A stretch of DNA of 64,000 bases, taken from assembly GCA_036417435.1 (NCBI GenBank), contig CM070908.1, forward strand, positions 50,563,090-50,627,089, written 5' to 3'. The notes below the pieces were generated by a model. The model was given only the letters and a program-made list of their open reading frames with translations. It did not search any database and was not told the DNA's origin. Of this stretch, positions 32,702 through 42,719 are shown one piece after another. Origin of the DNA: Inia geoffrensis. Taxonomy: Eukaryota; Chordata; Mammalia; Artiodactyla; Iniidae. Made by a program: the position numbers and the translations under genes. Every line of letters begins with the position of its first letter. Position 1 is the stretch's first letter.

Positions 32702-32890
32702 GAAATTAAATTTGAAATAAATCAGTGAACTTGTAGGAACTTACCTTGTAGATATAATCATTTACATGCACAATACTTTACATATTCAGTAAGAGTCAAA
32801 TTAAACTAAAAATAAATGAATGAACTTGTAGGAATTTACCCTGTAGATATAAGCATGTATATGTACAAAGACATATACAAAGGATATTCA
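32702..32890. repeat. Diverged 95 bp tandem duplication in an old L1
   Basis: 'tgaacttgtaggaac' ... 'tgtagatataatcat' at 32726-32765 recurs at 32821-32860 with about 15 percent difference. The flanks of the two units also align (gaaattaaatttgaaataaat / caaattaaactaaaaataaat). Confidence 0.8.
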
Positions 32891-33310
32891 TTTCAGCATT
32901 GCTCTTAATAGCAAAAAAAAAAAAAGGGGAAATAATCGAAATCAATTAGGAGATGGTTACATAAATTAAAGCATATCCACAGAATAGATAGTTTTTCAGC
33001 CATTATTTAAAATACTCTACAAGAATGGATGTGGAAGGATGATCTCCAAGATACAGTGTGAACATTTAAAGAGTATGCTATTATTTGTATTACAAAGATA
33101 TGTATGTATGCTGTTATGTGTGTATGTATATTTGTATATATATATACAAACATATATGCTGGAATATAAACGTATACATATATGTGTGTACATATTTTTA
33201 TTCCTTAAGACATTGTTAATGGATAGACAGACAGGAAATTGGAAACAATCGTTGTCCCTAGGAATGGGAATTATGTGACTAGGGTGTGGGGTCACGGGGA
33301 AATGCACTTT
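32860..33310 (+). mobile_element. Old L1 (L1M-type) 3' end
   Basis: 'ttcatttcagcattgctcttaatagcaaaaa ... ggagatggttacataaattaaagcatatcc' is the ORF2 C-terminal/3' region of an old L1. Followed by a TATA/TGTA-rich stretch (33095-33195). Confidence 0.65.
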
Positions 33311-33327
33311 TACCTATAAATACTTTT

Positions 33328-33527
33328 TTTTTTTTTGCGGTACGCGGGCCTCTCACTGTTGTGGCCTCTCCCGTTGCGGAGCACAGGCTCCGGACACGCA
33401 GGCTCAGAGACCATGGCTCACGGGCCCAGCCGCTCTGCGGCATGTGGGATCTTCCCAGACCAGGGCATGAACCCGTGTCCCCTGCATCGGCAGGCGGACT
33501 CTCAACCACTGTGCCACTAGGGAAGCC
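33328..33527 (-). mobile_element. CHR-2 SINE
   Basis: Reverse copy with perfect 14 bp TSD ctataaatactttt at 33314-33327 and 33528-33541, inside the old L1 tail. Confidence 0.95.
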
Positions 33528-33541
33528 CTATAAATACTTTT

Positions 33542-34045
33542 GTACATTTGTAATTTTGTACTATTCACTTACGTTACCTATTCAAAACAATTTATTTATT
33601 CATATAAAATTTAAATGTGGGTGAGAAAAGAGCACAAGCTGGTATGTATGTACTGTATGTGTAACAGCACATATTTTCTGGTTTATATTAACTCTCCTCT
33701 CATTATCTGGTTTGAGGAAACTTGACCACCCGACATTCCAGAGTATTACACTGGTCCCCTACATTGGTGGTATTTCACCCATTGAATCTAGAAAATAACA
33801 CTAACTTTCTATTCTATGTAGTAAGACACAAGTTTGTCGGGATGAAAGATACACCCCATCGAGCCAGGGGCCTGCCTCAAGTGAAGTTCCTAGGTGTGTA
33901 GTGGTCTGGGGCATGGGGGTCTAGTCCCTTTACACTGAAAGACAAATTGCTACACTTTGTCTACCTATCACTAAGAGGGGGGTACAAGAACTATAGGGCC
34001 TCTTTGGCTATTGGAGGCAACATATACCACATGTTCCATTTATCA
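33542..34045. other. No gene seen
   Basis: Left part probably continues the old L1 3' UTR (ttaaatgtgggtgagaaaagag). The rest may be diverged retroviral sequence related to the next entry. Confidence 0.3.
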
Positions 34046-34049
34046 AATA

Positions 34050-34860
34050 ATGAATAAAGTTGCTAATAATTACTGGGGCTCAGAGGAATAGAAGGCTGTA
34101 CAGTAAGTCCAGGCTGCCATGCAGACTGCATTGCTACTTGAGGCTCAAAGTCCAGCAGTTACAATGGTACCCAGGATGTTGTGGCAAACAGGGATGCTTA
34201 ATGGAACTTCTGGTAAACCCCAATCGGAGAATTCAAGGGCAGATATCTATAGAATTCAGAGTAACACCATGTCTTCTTCATCTGTAATTATTCTAATTGT
34301 GAGAAATAGTTGTTGGCTCACTACTGTGCCCTGGGTAGAGGCTGAACATCTAACCAGGCGGTATCAAGTGACCATGTTGTCTGAACTTCCCATCATTAAC
34401 TTCCCATTGTTATCTGACCCACCAACCATAAAGGTCGGTATTCATAGCAGTAATCCATCATCATATGAAAGTGGTTTATCCAAGATAGGGCTTAACAGGT
34501 CCTAGAAGCACAAGTACGTTGCACTGGCTTAGACTCCCATAGCAATCACTCTTGTTGCATTGCCATTTATCCCTTAAACCATACCTGCAGCCTCATGGAA
34601 CGTTCCTATAACTGTTTGACTGAGGAAGATAAAACTCAGGTCTGGTTTACAAATGGTCTACACAATATTGTGGCACATGCGCCAAAAGGGAATATTACTG
34701 ATTCACTCTGAAGTGTCTGTGAAAAAAGTATTGAGGAATACTTTCCTGGACAAAACTTGAAGTAGTACATCTGATTATCCACTTGGCCTAAATAAAGAGA
34801 TGGTGAAAGGGATGGGTCAATCCTGAGTCTTGGACAATGACTAACAGTTTACCCACTTAG
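34050..34860 (+). mobile_element. Endogenous retrovirus pol-like fragment
   Basis: Three-frame reading shows a degraded pol relic: a block around 'ggtacccaggatgttgtggcaaacag' and then an RNase H-like start (reading TxxDKTQVWFTNG at about 34625-34655). Frames shift and stops interrupt throughout; the longest open piece is 34119-34505. No complete domain. It is an old viral fossil, and function is excluded by the breaks. Family assignment is tentative. Confidence 0.45.
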
Positions 34861-35730
34861 TCTGGAAATTGGAAAAAAATAAAAAGAAGCCCGATGACAA
34901 AAGAACACTGATGACAGATGGCTGAAGGAAGAGATACTAGTATGTACATTCCAGCAAATACTGCAGCAGCAGAATCAAAGATACCAGATGTAAGAGTAAG
35001 GACCTCCGAAAGTCTGCTTCTCCAGAAAAGCAATGAGAATATCAGCAAAATTGTAAAAATCAACTTTTCCAAAACTCTGGAAAGTAACAAAAGGCTTGCA
35101 ACAATGCAAGGAAAAGAACCGAATCTTGGCAAGAATAGCCAGGTTTGTGTCATTGAAACTTGTCCTGTTCTGATCCCCTCCTCTCCCCAGCTTCACAGTA
35201 GCCTTGAAATTCACAGTTCTGCAATCAAGAGTGAAAACTAGCAGCTTAGCAGCCACTGGAGGAAGCAGACAGGCTTGGAGTCCCCAGAATCACCACTCCA
35301 GAAAACTGTTATTATTTGACCTCTCTTGCAGTTCCCTGGACATTGTCACTAAGCAGGTCTTTATGTGACTTGACTCAGAGCTTACTCAGAGTGAACAACC
35401 TTTTCCTCGGGGGTATTTGTCAAAAACAACCAGCAACAATCGTTTTGATATTGCACTTGCCCAAGGTGGCAATAACAGTTGGGACAAACAACAAGCTGAA
35501 AAGAAACTTAAAAGTAAAGTCCATAAAGATCTCTGAAACATCCCTGGAAATCCAGATGTCCACACATACACACAGGGCTCTGTACATGCCCAGAGCTGTG
35601 CACAAGGCCAGAAAAACGCTGAGAACTGTGGTGTCACCTCTACATTTTTTTTGTGGTCAGCCATTTACAATCCAAGACACGGGTTTCCTGCTGTGGAAAT
35701 GTGCAGGTCCATGAAATCTGCTCTCTGAGG
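34861..35730. other. Unassigned, probably old retroelement
   Basis: A-rich plus strand with open pieces 34918-35241 and 35316-35714 that show no domain I recognise. Position between a pol-like relic and an LTR suggests retroviral or L1-derived origin. Confidence 0.3.
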
Positions 35731-35732
35731 CA

Positions 35733-36200
35733 GTTTCACTCTTGAGAGACCAAATATACAAACAGACAATGGCCAGGCAATAGATGAAAATAGAACTCTG
35801 ATCCATAACTTCTGCAGCAACTAGTCCAGGAAGTCAAATCGCAACCTCTGCAGCAATCAGCCCAGATAGCCAGGACTTGGTCAACAGCTGCCAGCTTCCC
35901 AAATGTTTGCTCCCAGTTCCAACTCAGAACCAACCAGAGAAAGCCCACTCTGTTCCCCTAATCAGGCACATAAGATGCTTCACTTCAGGTTAGCCCACTT
36001 CCAGATTCCCTGTGCCAACAACCTCCAATCAGAGCACTCTTGAAGCCTTTCCTATTTTTCACTATAAAGCTCCCCGTTTTCCTGCTTGCCTCTGAGTTTC
36101 TGGCAAACACAGGTGATGATGGCTGACCCCCTTGCTATAGCAAACTCTGGAAATAGCCTCTGTGCTCATTCAGGTGGTCTCTGTTTATTTCCACAACCTC
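35733..36200 (+). mobile_element. Endogenous retrovirus LTR
   Basis: Begins TG (tgaggcagtttcactcttg). A TATA-like box, 'cactataaagctccccg', lies at 36060-36076 and an AATAAA-like degenerate signal, 'ctggaaatagcctctgtgctc', at about 36147. Contains two 36 bp-spaced copies of a tctgcagcaa block (35811 and 35847). The order U3-TATA-R-U5 supports an LTR. Confidence 0.6.
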
Positions 36201-37470
36201 ATCACCTCAATGAGTCTTGCCAATTACACTCTCAGCATCCCCAGGATGCTGTTCAGGGGCAGCTCAGAAGCCTATGCCCTGGGGGCTTGGTAAGAGCGTC
36301 CTCTATTTTACGCTCCCCGAGGTCCTGCTTTTCTTCTGCTTTTGAAAGCTGTGGCCCTTTAACATTTCCTTCTGTTCCATTTTCTGCTTGAGTGTGATGG
36401 CCTCTGGTGTCTGAGAACCTCTGTTCCCATCAGAAGCCACAGGTGAGATGTCAGCCGTTTAATCTGCTTCTTGAAGGACCCCTCGCCTCCCCTATGGGAA
36501 GTAGGACGATACCTTTATACTGGCCCAGTGCTTTCTTTCCGTTTGCTTTCATATTGCTTTTCTGGCCCAGACATTTGTCTTTCTAACTTCCTCCTCAAGG
36601 GTTTGCATTTTTGGGGTCCCCCAGAGTATCTGATAACAAGGCAGGGAGTCAACAGTTTTCCAAGTATATAATTTTTAAACAAATCTTATCTATCTTCACT
36701 TTCCTGAGTTGTTCAACCCCACTCAGGAGGCCTGACCTCCTCAGATCAATACTCAACTCAGGATTGACCCCGTTTATTTTTATCTTGCCTGGTTCCCCTG
36801 GAGTACGTCTTATTTGCCCTGTGCTTTCCCTTGGAGGGGACCCTAATTCCATAAATTTCCCTGGCAGGTTCCCTCCAGGCACAGGCACTTCCTGCTTCCC
36901 CACTTGTGATAACTGATAACTGTACCAGTTTTCAATTCACAACTCAGTGCCTAGAGTATTTTATCCTGACTTCTCAGGCCTCCTCATTCACATCTGTCCA
37001 AATATTGCGCACAGCTATCTCAGTCCTCAAGGGGTGCTAACCCAATTGTTCTTATTAAGGGAGACCTATCTGCAGTTTTATAGAGACACTCCTCAATCAT
37101 TTCCTAAAGTCAGGGACCCCCAGGGAAATTTGTCCCATCTCCTCCCTGAGATGAGAGACCTTCTCTGATCTTAGAGCACTTGAACAGCAATCCCTTCATT
37201 AGGAAGGGGGGTTAGATGAATGTGCTTCTCCTGTCCATTCTTAGATATGTCTCATCCAGCCTCCAAGATCTCATTTTCCATTTCATATCTGCCTAGACTA
37301 TGCTCTAAGATCTCAGTCATTCTGCTAAAGAAATTTCTCCCTTTTTCACTTGAGTCAGCTGTTTTCCTTTTATTTCCTTTAATTCTTCTTCTTGCTCCTA
37401 TTTTGATAGTAAGATCAGTGCATGATTTAAATAATTTCCTGAACAATCCTCATCCCTAAAAACAAAGTGT
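36201..37470 (+). mobile_element. Possible retroviral internal sequence
   Basis: Lies directly downstream of the LTR in the same orientation, and has pyrimidine-rich and proline-coding stretches with no long frame. If internal, it would be the leader and gag region, fully degenerate. No recognisable domain, so the call rests on position. Confidence 0.35.
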
Positions 37471-37582
37471 TATGGGCATAGACCTTTGTAGCTGTGTTAT
37501 TTTCTTTGGATATATGATAGTTTATGATTCCTTTTCTTCAACCAAAGATATCCCATCCCTATTTAGTCAAATTTATGGTATG

Positions 37583-37791
37583 GGCTTCCCTGGCGGCGCA
37601 GTGGTTGAGAGTCCGCCTGCCGATGCAGGGGACACGGGTTTGTGCCCCGGTCCGGGAAGATCCCACGTGCCGCGGAGCGGCCGGGCCCATGAGCCATGGC
37701 CGCTGAGCCTGCGCGTCCGGAGCCTGTGCTCCGCAACGGGAGGGGCCACAACAGTGAGAGGCCCGCGTACCGCAAAAAAAAAAAAAAAAAG
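37583..37791 (+). mobile_element. CHR-2 SINE, CpG-rich young copy
   Basis: Forward copy retaining many CpGs (ctggcggcgcag, gtgccgcggagcggccggg, gcgcgtccgg). TSD aattt(a/t)tggtatg at 37570-37582 and 37792-37804. Long pure A tail of about 17. Confidence 0.95.
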
Positions 37792-37804
37792 AATTTTTGG
37801 TATG

Positions 37805-38460
37805 ATTCTACAGCCTGCCTCTCTAAAATCTAAAATGAGATCCAACTGCATGTAATTAACAAAACAGAGCCTCCCATATCAATCTCTGACCATGACACTG
37901 AGGTTGGAAAGAAAACAGAAAGAGGTTGATGGTTTCAGACTAACTCAAACCCACCCCGCTTGTCTTTAGCTGCGTGCTAGATTTCAGAGAAAACACCTGA
38001 GTTTTGTCCCAGATATGCCATTTTACTATCTGACCTTGAGTTCAGTCTTGGCCTGTCCTGCCCTGGTATCTTGGCTGTATCACGTACACTTATCTCTGAT
38101 CCTCCATGACAAAGCTCTGATCAAAACCAGCACCATCCAGCCAGGCTTTCCCTCCTGGAAACCTGGTCCCCCGGGTGTCCACGCTGTAGTCCCATCACAG
38201 AAGTGTCACTACCATCCCTGTGTCAGTCCCAGCACAGGTCCTGTGCTACCTTAACCACACACTGGGCCCCAGTTCTGCCACAAGTGGGGTGCTACAGTGG
38301 CAGCAAAATCACCACTAAAATTAAAGCCTTATTACATGGTTACATTATTACTACATGTGATTTATAAAATGGTTATATATTTTAAAATCCATTATTTTAT
38401 TACATATGTTGTTAACAAGATTTACTTATTATACAATATTGTATTTTTTATTTACACTGA
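37805..38460. other. No gene seen
   Basis: No supported feature. Confidence 0.4.
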
Positions 38461-38464
38461 AAAA

Positions 38465-38570
38465 TAAGCTCCATGGGGACAAAAATTTTGTCTGTCTTAA
38501 ACACTGTATCACCTGCACCTAGAACAGCATCTAACACATCATTGGCACTCAGGAAATATCTGCTGAATTC
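38465..38570 (+). mobile_element. L2/MIR 3' fragment
   Basis: 'aacactgtatcacctgcacctagaacagcatctaacacatcattggcactcaggaaatatctgctgaattc' follows the L2 3' end pattern. Confidence 0.65.
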
Positions 38571-38576
38571 ATCAGG

Positions 38577-38790
38577 GGTTAAGAGCAGAGACTGGAATAA
38601 GACTATTTGGGCTCAAATCTGGATGCCACCACTTACTGGCTCTGTAACCTTAGATGAGTTAGTTAAGCTTCCTAAGCCTCAGTTTCCTCCTCTGTAAAAT
38701 GGGGATGATGTACTGGGGACCAGCCATGTTGTGAGATTTAGGAAAGCTTGTCCATATGAAGAGCTTGGCTTAGTGCTTGACCCAGAGAGC
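38577..38790 (+). mobile_element. MIR SINE, nearly full length
   Basis: 'gagcagagactggaataag ... ttgggctcaaatctggatgccaccacttactggctctgtaac' through 'gcctcagtttcctcctctgtaaaatggggatgatg' is a well-preserved forward MIR. Confidence 0.92.
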
Positions 38791-39470
38791 CGAGTTGATG
38801 TTAGCCATTGGTTTTCCAGTTGCATGCTGGATAGCTCCTGTCAAATGTCCCAGAAGAGCGTTTAGACTCCACATACTAAAATTAAACTTCTTATCTAACC
38901 ATCATCCATTCTCCAAATCTGCAAAGTGAGGGATAGCATCCAATTCTTGTCTATTCCTCACCCTCAATCACATTAGACACCAAGAATATTGCCCCAACAT
39001 GTGATAAAACAACTGCCTCTCTCAAGCCAACTGGCCAAGTCCACCCTCTGTGTCTCCTGTTCTACAGGACAGTGTGGTAAATCCAGTCCTTTCTCACAGC
39101 CTTTGTCACACTGTATAGATGGTGACCTACTGATCTACTTCCCTCCCTGGACAGCAAGCTCCCCAAAGCTCATTAGCATCTCTTGTTCCTTTTTAAGGAA
39201 ACTAACACACTGCCCACATTTAGTCATCAACAGGTAGCTCCTCAGAAAATAATGCCAACAAATGCTCCATAGCAGATACTGCAGGGGATCTGGCCCAGCC
39301 TCCATTTTCAACCTCATGCTTACCTCTATTGTTGAAACTGGAAATGCCAAAAACTCATTTTCTCAGCCACTCTAATAGCTGAATGTGGCCATGTGACACA
39401 GTTATACCCTCTGAGGCAAGAGCAGACATCCATTGGTGCCAACTCTTTCCTTTATTGCACCTCCCCGCTG
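38791..39470. other. No gene seen; degraded repeats
   Basis: 39250-39390 resembles an old dispersed repeat ('gctgaatgtggccatgtgacac'). No coding support. Confidence 0.35.
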
Positions 39471-39695
39471 TTATGGGCTGAATGTTTGTGTCCCTCACCC
39501 TATTCATATGTTGAAGCACTAAACCTCGATGTGATGTTATTAGAGGGTAAGGCCTTTGAGAGGAAATTGGGTTAGAGAGGTTATGAGGGTGAGCCCCTCA
39601 TGATGGGATTAGTGCCCTTACGAGCAGACACAAGGGAGCTTGAAGACGTCATTAAGCGGGAAAGTGGGTCACCACTGGAACCAGAACACCCAACA
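39471..39695 (+). mobile_element. MaLR LTR, 3'-truncated
   Basis: Starts tgttatgggctgaatgtttgtgtcc and continues 'attcatatgttgaagcac', 'gatgggattagtgcccttacgag', the same family type as the antisense copy at 16222-16557. Confidence 0.8.
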
Positions 39696-39866
39696 CCCCT
39701 TACCAGCCAGTGTGGCCCTCCCCCAACAGCTGCAAATGCAGCAGTTAATGGCTCACCTGAGCAAACTTTGCCAGAGATTGTACCTGACTGATGATTTTTA
39801 GCTGGCCAGGAGATGCCTAGCAGTTGCTAGAACTGAGGAAGCAAGGGGACAGAGGCAGGTAACTGT

Positions 39867-40662
39867 ATTTTTTTTACAGCAGGTTCTTGTTAGTTATCTA
39901 TTTTGTACATATTAGTGTATACATGTCAATTCCAATCTCCCAATTCATCCCACCACCACCACCCACCTCCCCGCTTTCTCCACTTGGTGTCCATATATTT
40001 GTTCTCTACATCTGTGTCTATTTCTGCATTGTAAACCGGTTCATCTGTAACTTTTTTCTGGATTCCACATATATGCATTAATATATAATGTTTGTTTTTC
40101 CCTTTCTGACTTACTTCAATCAGTCTCTAGGTCTCAGTCTCTAGGTCCATCCACATCTCTACAAATGACCCAATTTCATTCCTTTTTATGGCTGAGTAAT
40201 ATTCCATCATATATATGTACCACATCTTCTTTATCCATTCCTCTGTTGATGGGCATTTAGGTTGCTTCCATGACCTGACTACTGTAAATAGTGCTGCAGT
40301 GAACAATGGGGTGCATGTGTCTATTTGAATTATGGTTTTCTCTGGGTATATGTCCAGTAGTGGGATTGCTGGGTTGTATGATAGCTCTATTTTTAGTTTT
40401 TTAAGGAACCTCCATACTTTTCTCCATGGTGGCTGTATCAATTTACATTCCCACCAACAGTGCAACCAGGTTCCCTTTTCTCCACTCCCTCTCCAGCATT
40501 TATTGTTTGTAGATTTTTTGGTGATGGCCATTCTGACTGGTGTGAGGTGATATCTCATTGTAGCTTTGATTTGCATTACTCTGATGATTAGTGATGTTGA
40601 GTAGTTTTCGTGTGCCTCTTGGCCATCTGTATGTCTTCTTTGGAGAAATGTCTATTTAAGTT
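39867..40662 (-). mobile_element. L1 LINE 3' end, antisense
   Basis: Reverse copy from poly-T and 3' UTR ('cagcaggttcttgttagttatc') into ORF2. The minus-strand open piece at 40127-40576 encodes the ORF2 C-terminus, including the Cys/His-rich motif; its second Cys is Ser (CWRGSGEKG...HCWWEC). The copy ends abruptly at about 40662, next to the 5' end of the forward L1. It is inverted relative to that L1's own 3' end (about 45.9-46.7 kb). Confidence 0.88.
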
Positions 40663-41501
40663 AAAAAAAAGCCCAGAATCATCGACAGGAAGACACTGGA
40701 ACTCACCAAAAAAGATACTCCACATCCAAAGACAAAGGAGAAGCTGCAATGAGACAGTAGGAGGGGTGCAATCACAATAAAATCAATTCCCATAATCGCT
40801 GGGTGGGTGACTCACAAACTGGAGAACAATTATACCACAGAAGTCCACCCACTGGAGTGAAGGTTCTGAGCTCCATGTCAGGCTTCCCAACCTGGGGGTC
40901 TGGCAATGGGAGGAGGAATTCCCAGAGAATCAGACTTTGAAGGCTACCAGGATTTGGCTGCAGGACTTTGACAGGAGTGGGGGAAACAGAGACTCCACTC
41001 TTGGAGGGTACACACGAAGTAGTGTGCACATCAGGACCCAGGCGGAAGGATCAGTAACCCCATAGGAGACTAAATCAGACCTACCTGCTAGTGTTGGAGG
41101 GTCTGCTGCAGAGGTGGGGGGTGGCTGTGGCTCACCGTGGAGACAAGGACACTGGCAGCAGAAGTTGTGGCAAGTACTCCTTGTCATAAGCCCTCCCGTA
41201 ATCCACCATTAACCCCACCAAAAAGCCTGTAGCCTCCAGTGCTGGGTTGCCTCCGGCCAAACAACCAACAGGTGGGGGGAGGACTCAGCCTCACCCATCA
41301 GCAGACAAGCAGATTAAAGTTTTACTGAGCTTTGCCCACCAGAGCAACACCCAGCTCTACCTACCACCAGTCCCTCCTATCAGGAAGCTTCACAAGTCTC
41401 TTAGATAACCTCAACCACCAGAGGGCAGACAGCAGAAGCAAGAAGAACTACAATCCTGCAGCCTGTGGAACAAAAACCACATTCACAGAAAGACAGACAA
41501 A

Positions 41502-42650
41502 ATGAAAGGGCAGAGGGCTATGCACCAGATGAAGGAACAAGATAAAACTCCAGAAAAACAATTAAATGAAGTGGATATAGGCAACCTTCCAGAAAAACAA
41601 TTCAGAATAATGATAGTGAAGATGATCTAGGACCTTGGAAAAAGAATGGAGGCAAAGATTGAGAAGATGCAACAAATGTTTAATAAAGACCTAGAAGAAT
41701 TAAAGAACAAACACCTAGAAGAATTAAAGAACAAACAAACAGAGATGAACTATACAATAACTAAAAAGAAAAATACACTAGAAGGAATCAATAGCAGAAT
41801 AACTGAGGCAGAAGAACGGATAAGTGACCTGGAAGACAAAATGGTAGAATTCAGTGCCATGGACCAAAATAAAGAAAAAAGAATGAAAAGAAATGAAGAC
41901 AGCCTAAGAGATCTCTAGGACAACATTGAACGCACCAACATTCACTTTATAGGGGTCTCCGAAGGAGAAGAGAGAGAGAGAAAAGATCCAAGAAAATATT
42001 TGAAGAGATTATAGTCGAAAACATCCCTAACATGGGAAAGGAAATAGCCACCCAAGTCCAGGAAGCGCAGAGTCGCAGGCAGGATAAACCCAGGGAGAAA
42101 CATGCCAAGACACATAGTAATCAAATAGATAAAAATTAAAGACAAAGGGCTTCCCTGGTGGCGCAGAGGCTGGGAGTCCACCTGCCGATGCAGGGGACAC
42201 GGGTTTGTGCCCCGGTCCGGGAAGATCCCACATGCTGCGGAGCAGGTGGGCCCGTGAGCCATGGCCGCTGAGCCTGCGCATCCGGAGCCTGTGCTCCACA
42301 ACAGGAGAGGCCACAACAGTGAGAGGCCCGTGTACCACAAAAAAAAAAAAAAAAATTAAAGACAAAGAAAAATTATTGAAAGCAACAAGGGAAAAATGAC
42401 AAATAACATACAAGGGAACTCCCATAAGGTTAACAGCTGATTTGTCAGCAGAAACTCTACAAGCCAGGAGGGAGTACCACAATATATTTAAAGTGATGAA
42501 AGAGAAGAACCTACAACCAAGATTACTCTACCCAGCAAGGATCTCATTCAGATTCGATGGAGAAATCAAAATTTTACAAACAAGCAAAAACTAAGAGAAT
42601 TCAGCACCACCAAACGAGCTCTACAACAAACGCTAAAGGAACCTCTCTAA
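41502..42650 (+). pseudogene. L1 ORF1 (RNA-binding chaperone), broken
   Basis: ORF1p normally coats L1 RNA as a trimer. The start ATG at 41502 follows the standard MKGQR-like opening. A nonsense TAG lies at about 41628. The coiled-coil segment 41646-41918 (MEAKIEKMQQMFNKDLEELK...) ends at a Trp-to-stop change (ctctag). A 24 bp tandem duplication in the coiled coil, 41689-41736, adds eight residues. The RNA-binding domain follows in degraded form, is split by the CHR-2 at 42148-42350, and terminates at TAA 42648-42650. Non-functional. Confidence 0.9.
42148..42350 (+). mobile_element. CHR-2 SINE inside L1 ORF1
   Basis: Forward copy with perfect 17 bp TSD aaaaattaaagacaaag at 42131-42147 and 42351-42367. 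It inserted after the L1. Confidence 0.96.
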
Positions 42651-42719
42651 GTGGAAAACACAAAAGGAAACTACCTACAAAAACAAACCAAAAACAATTA
42701 AGAAAATAGTAATACAAAC

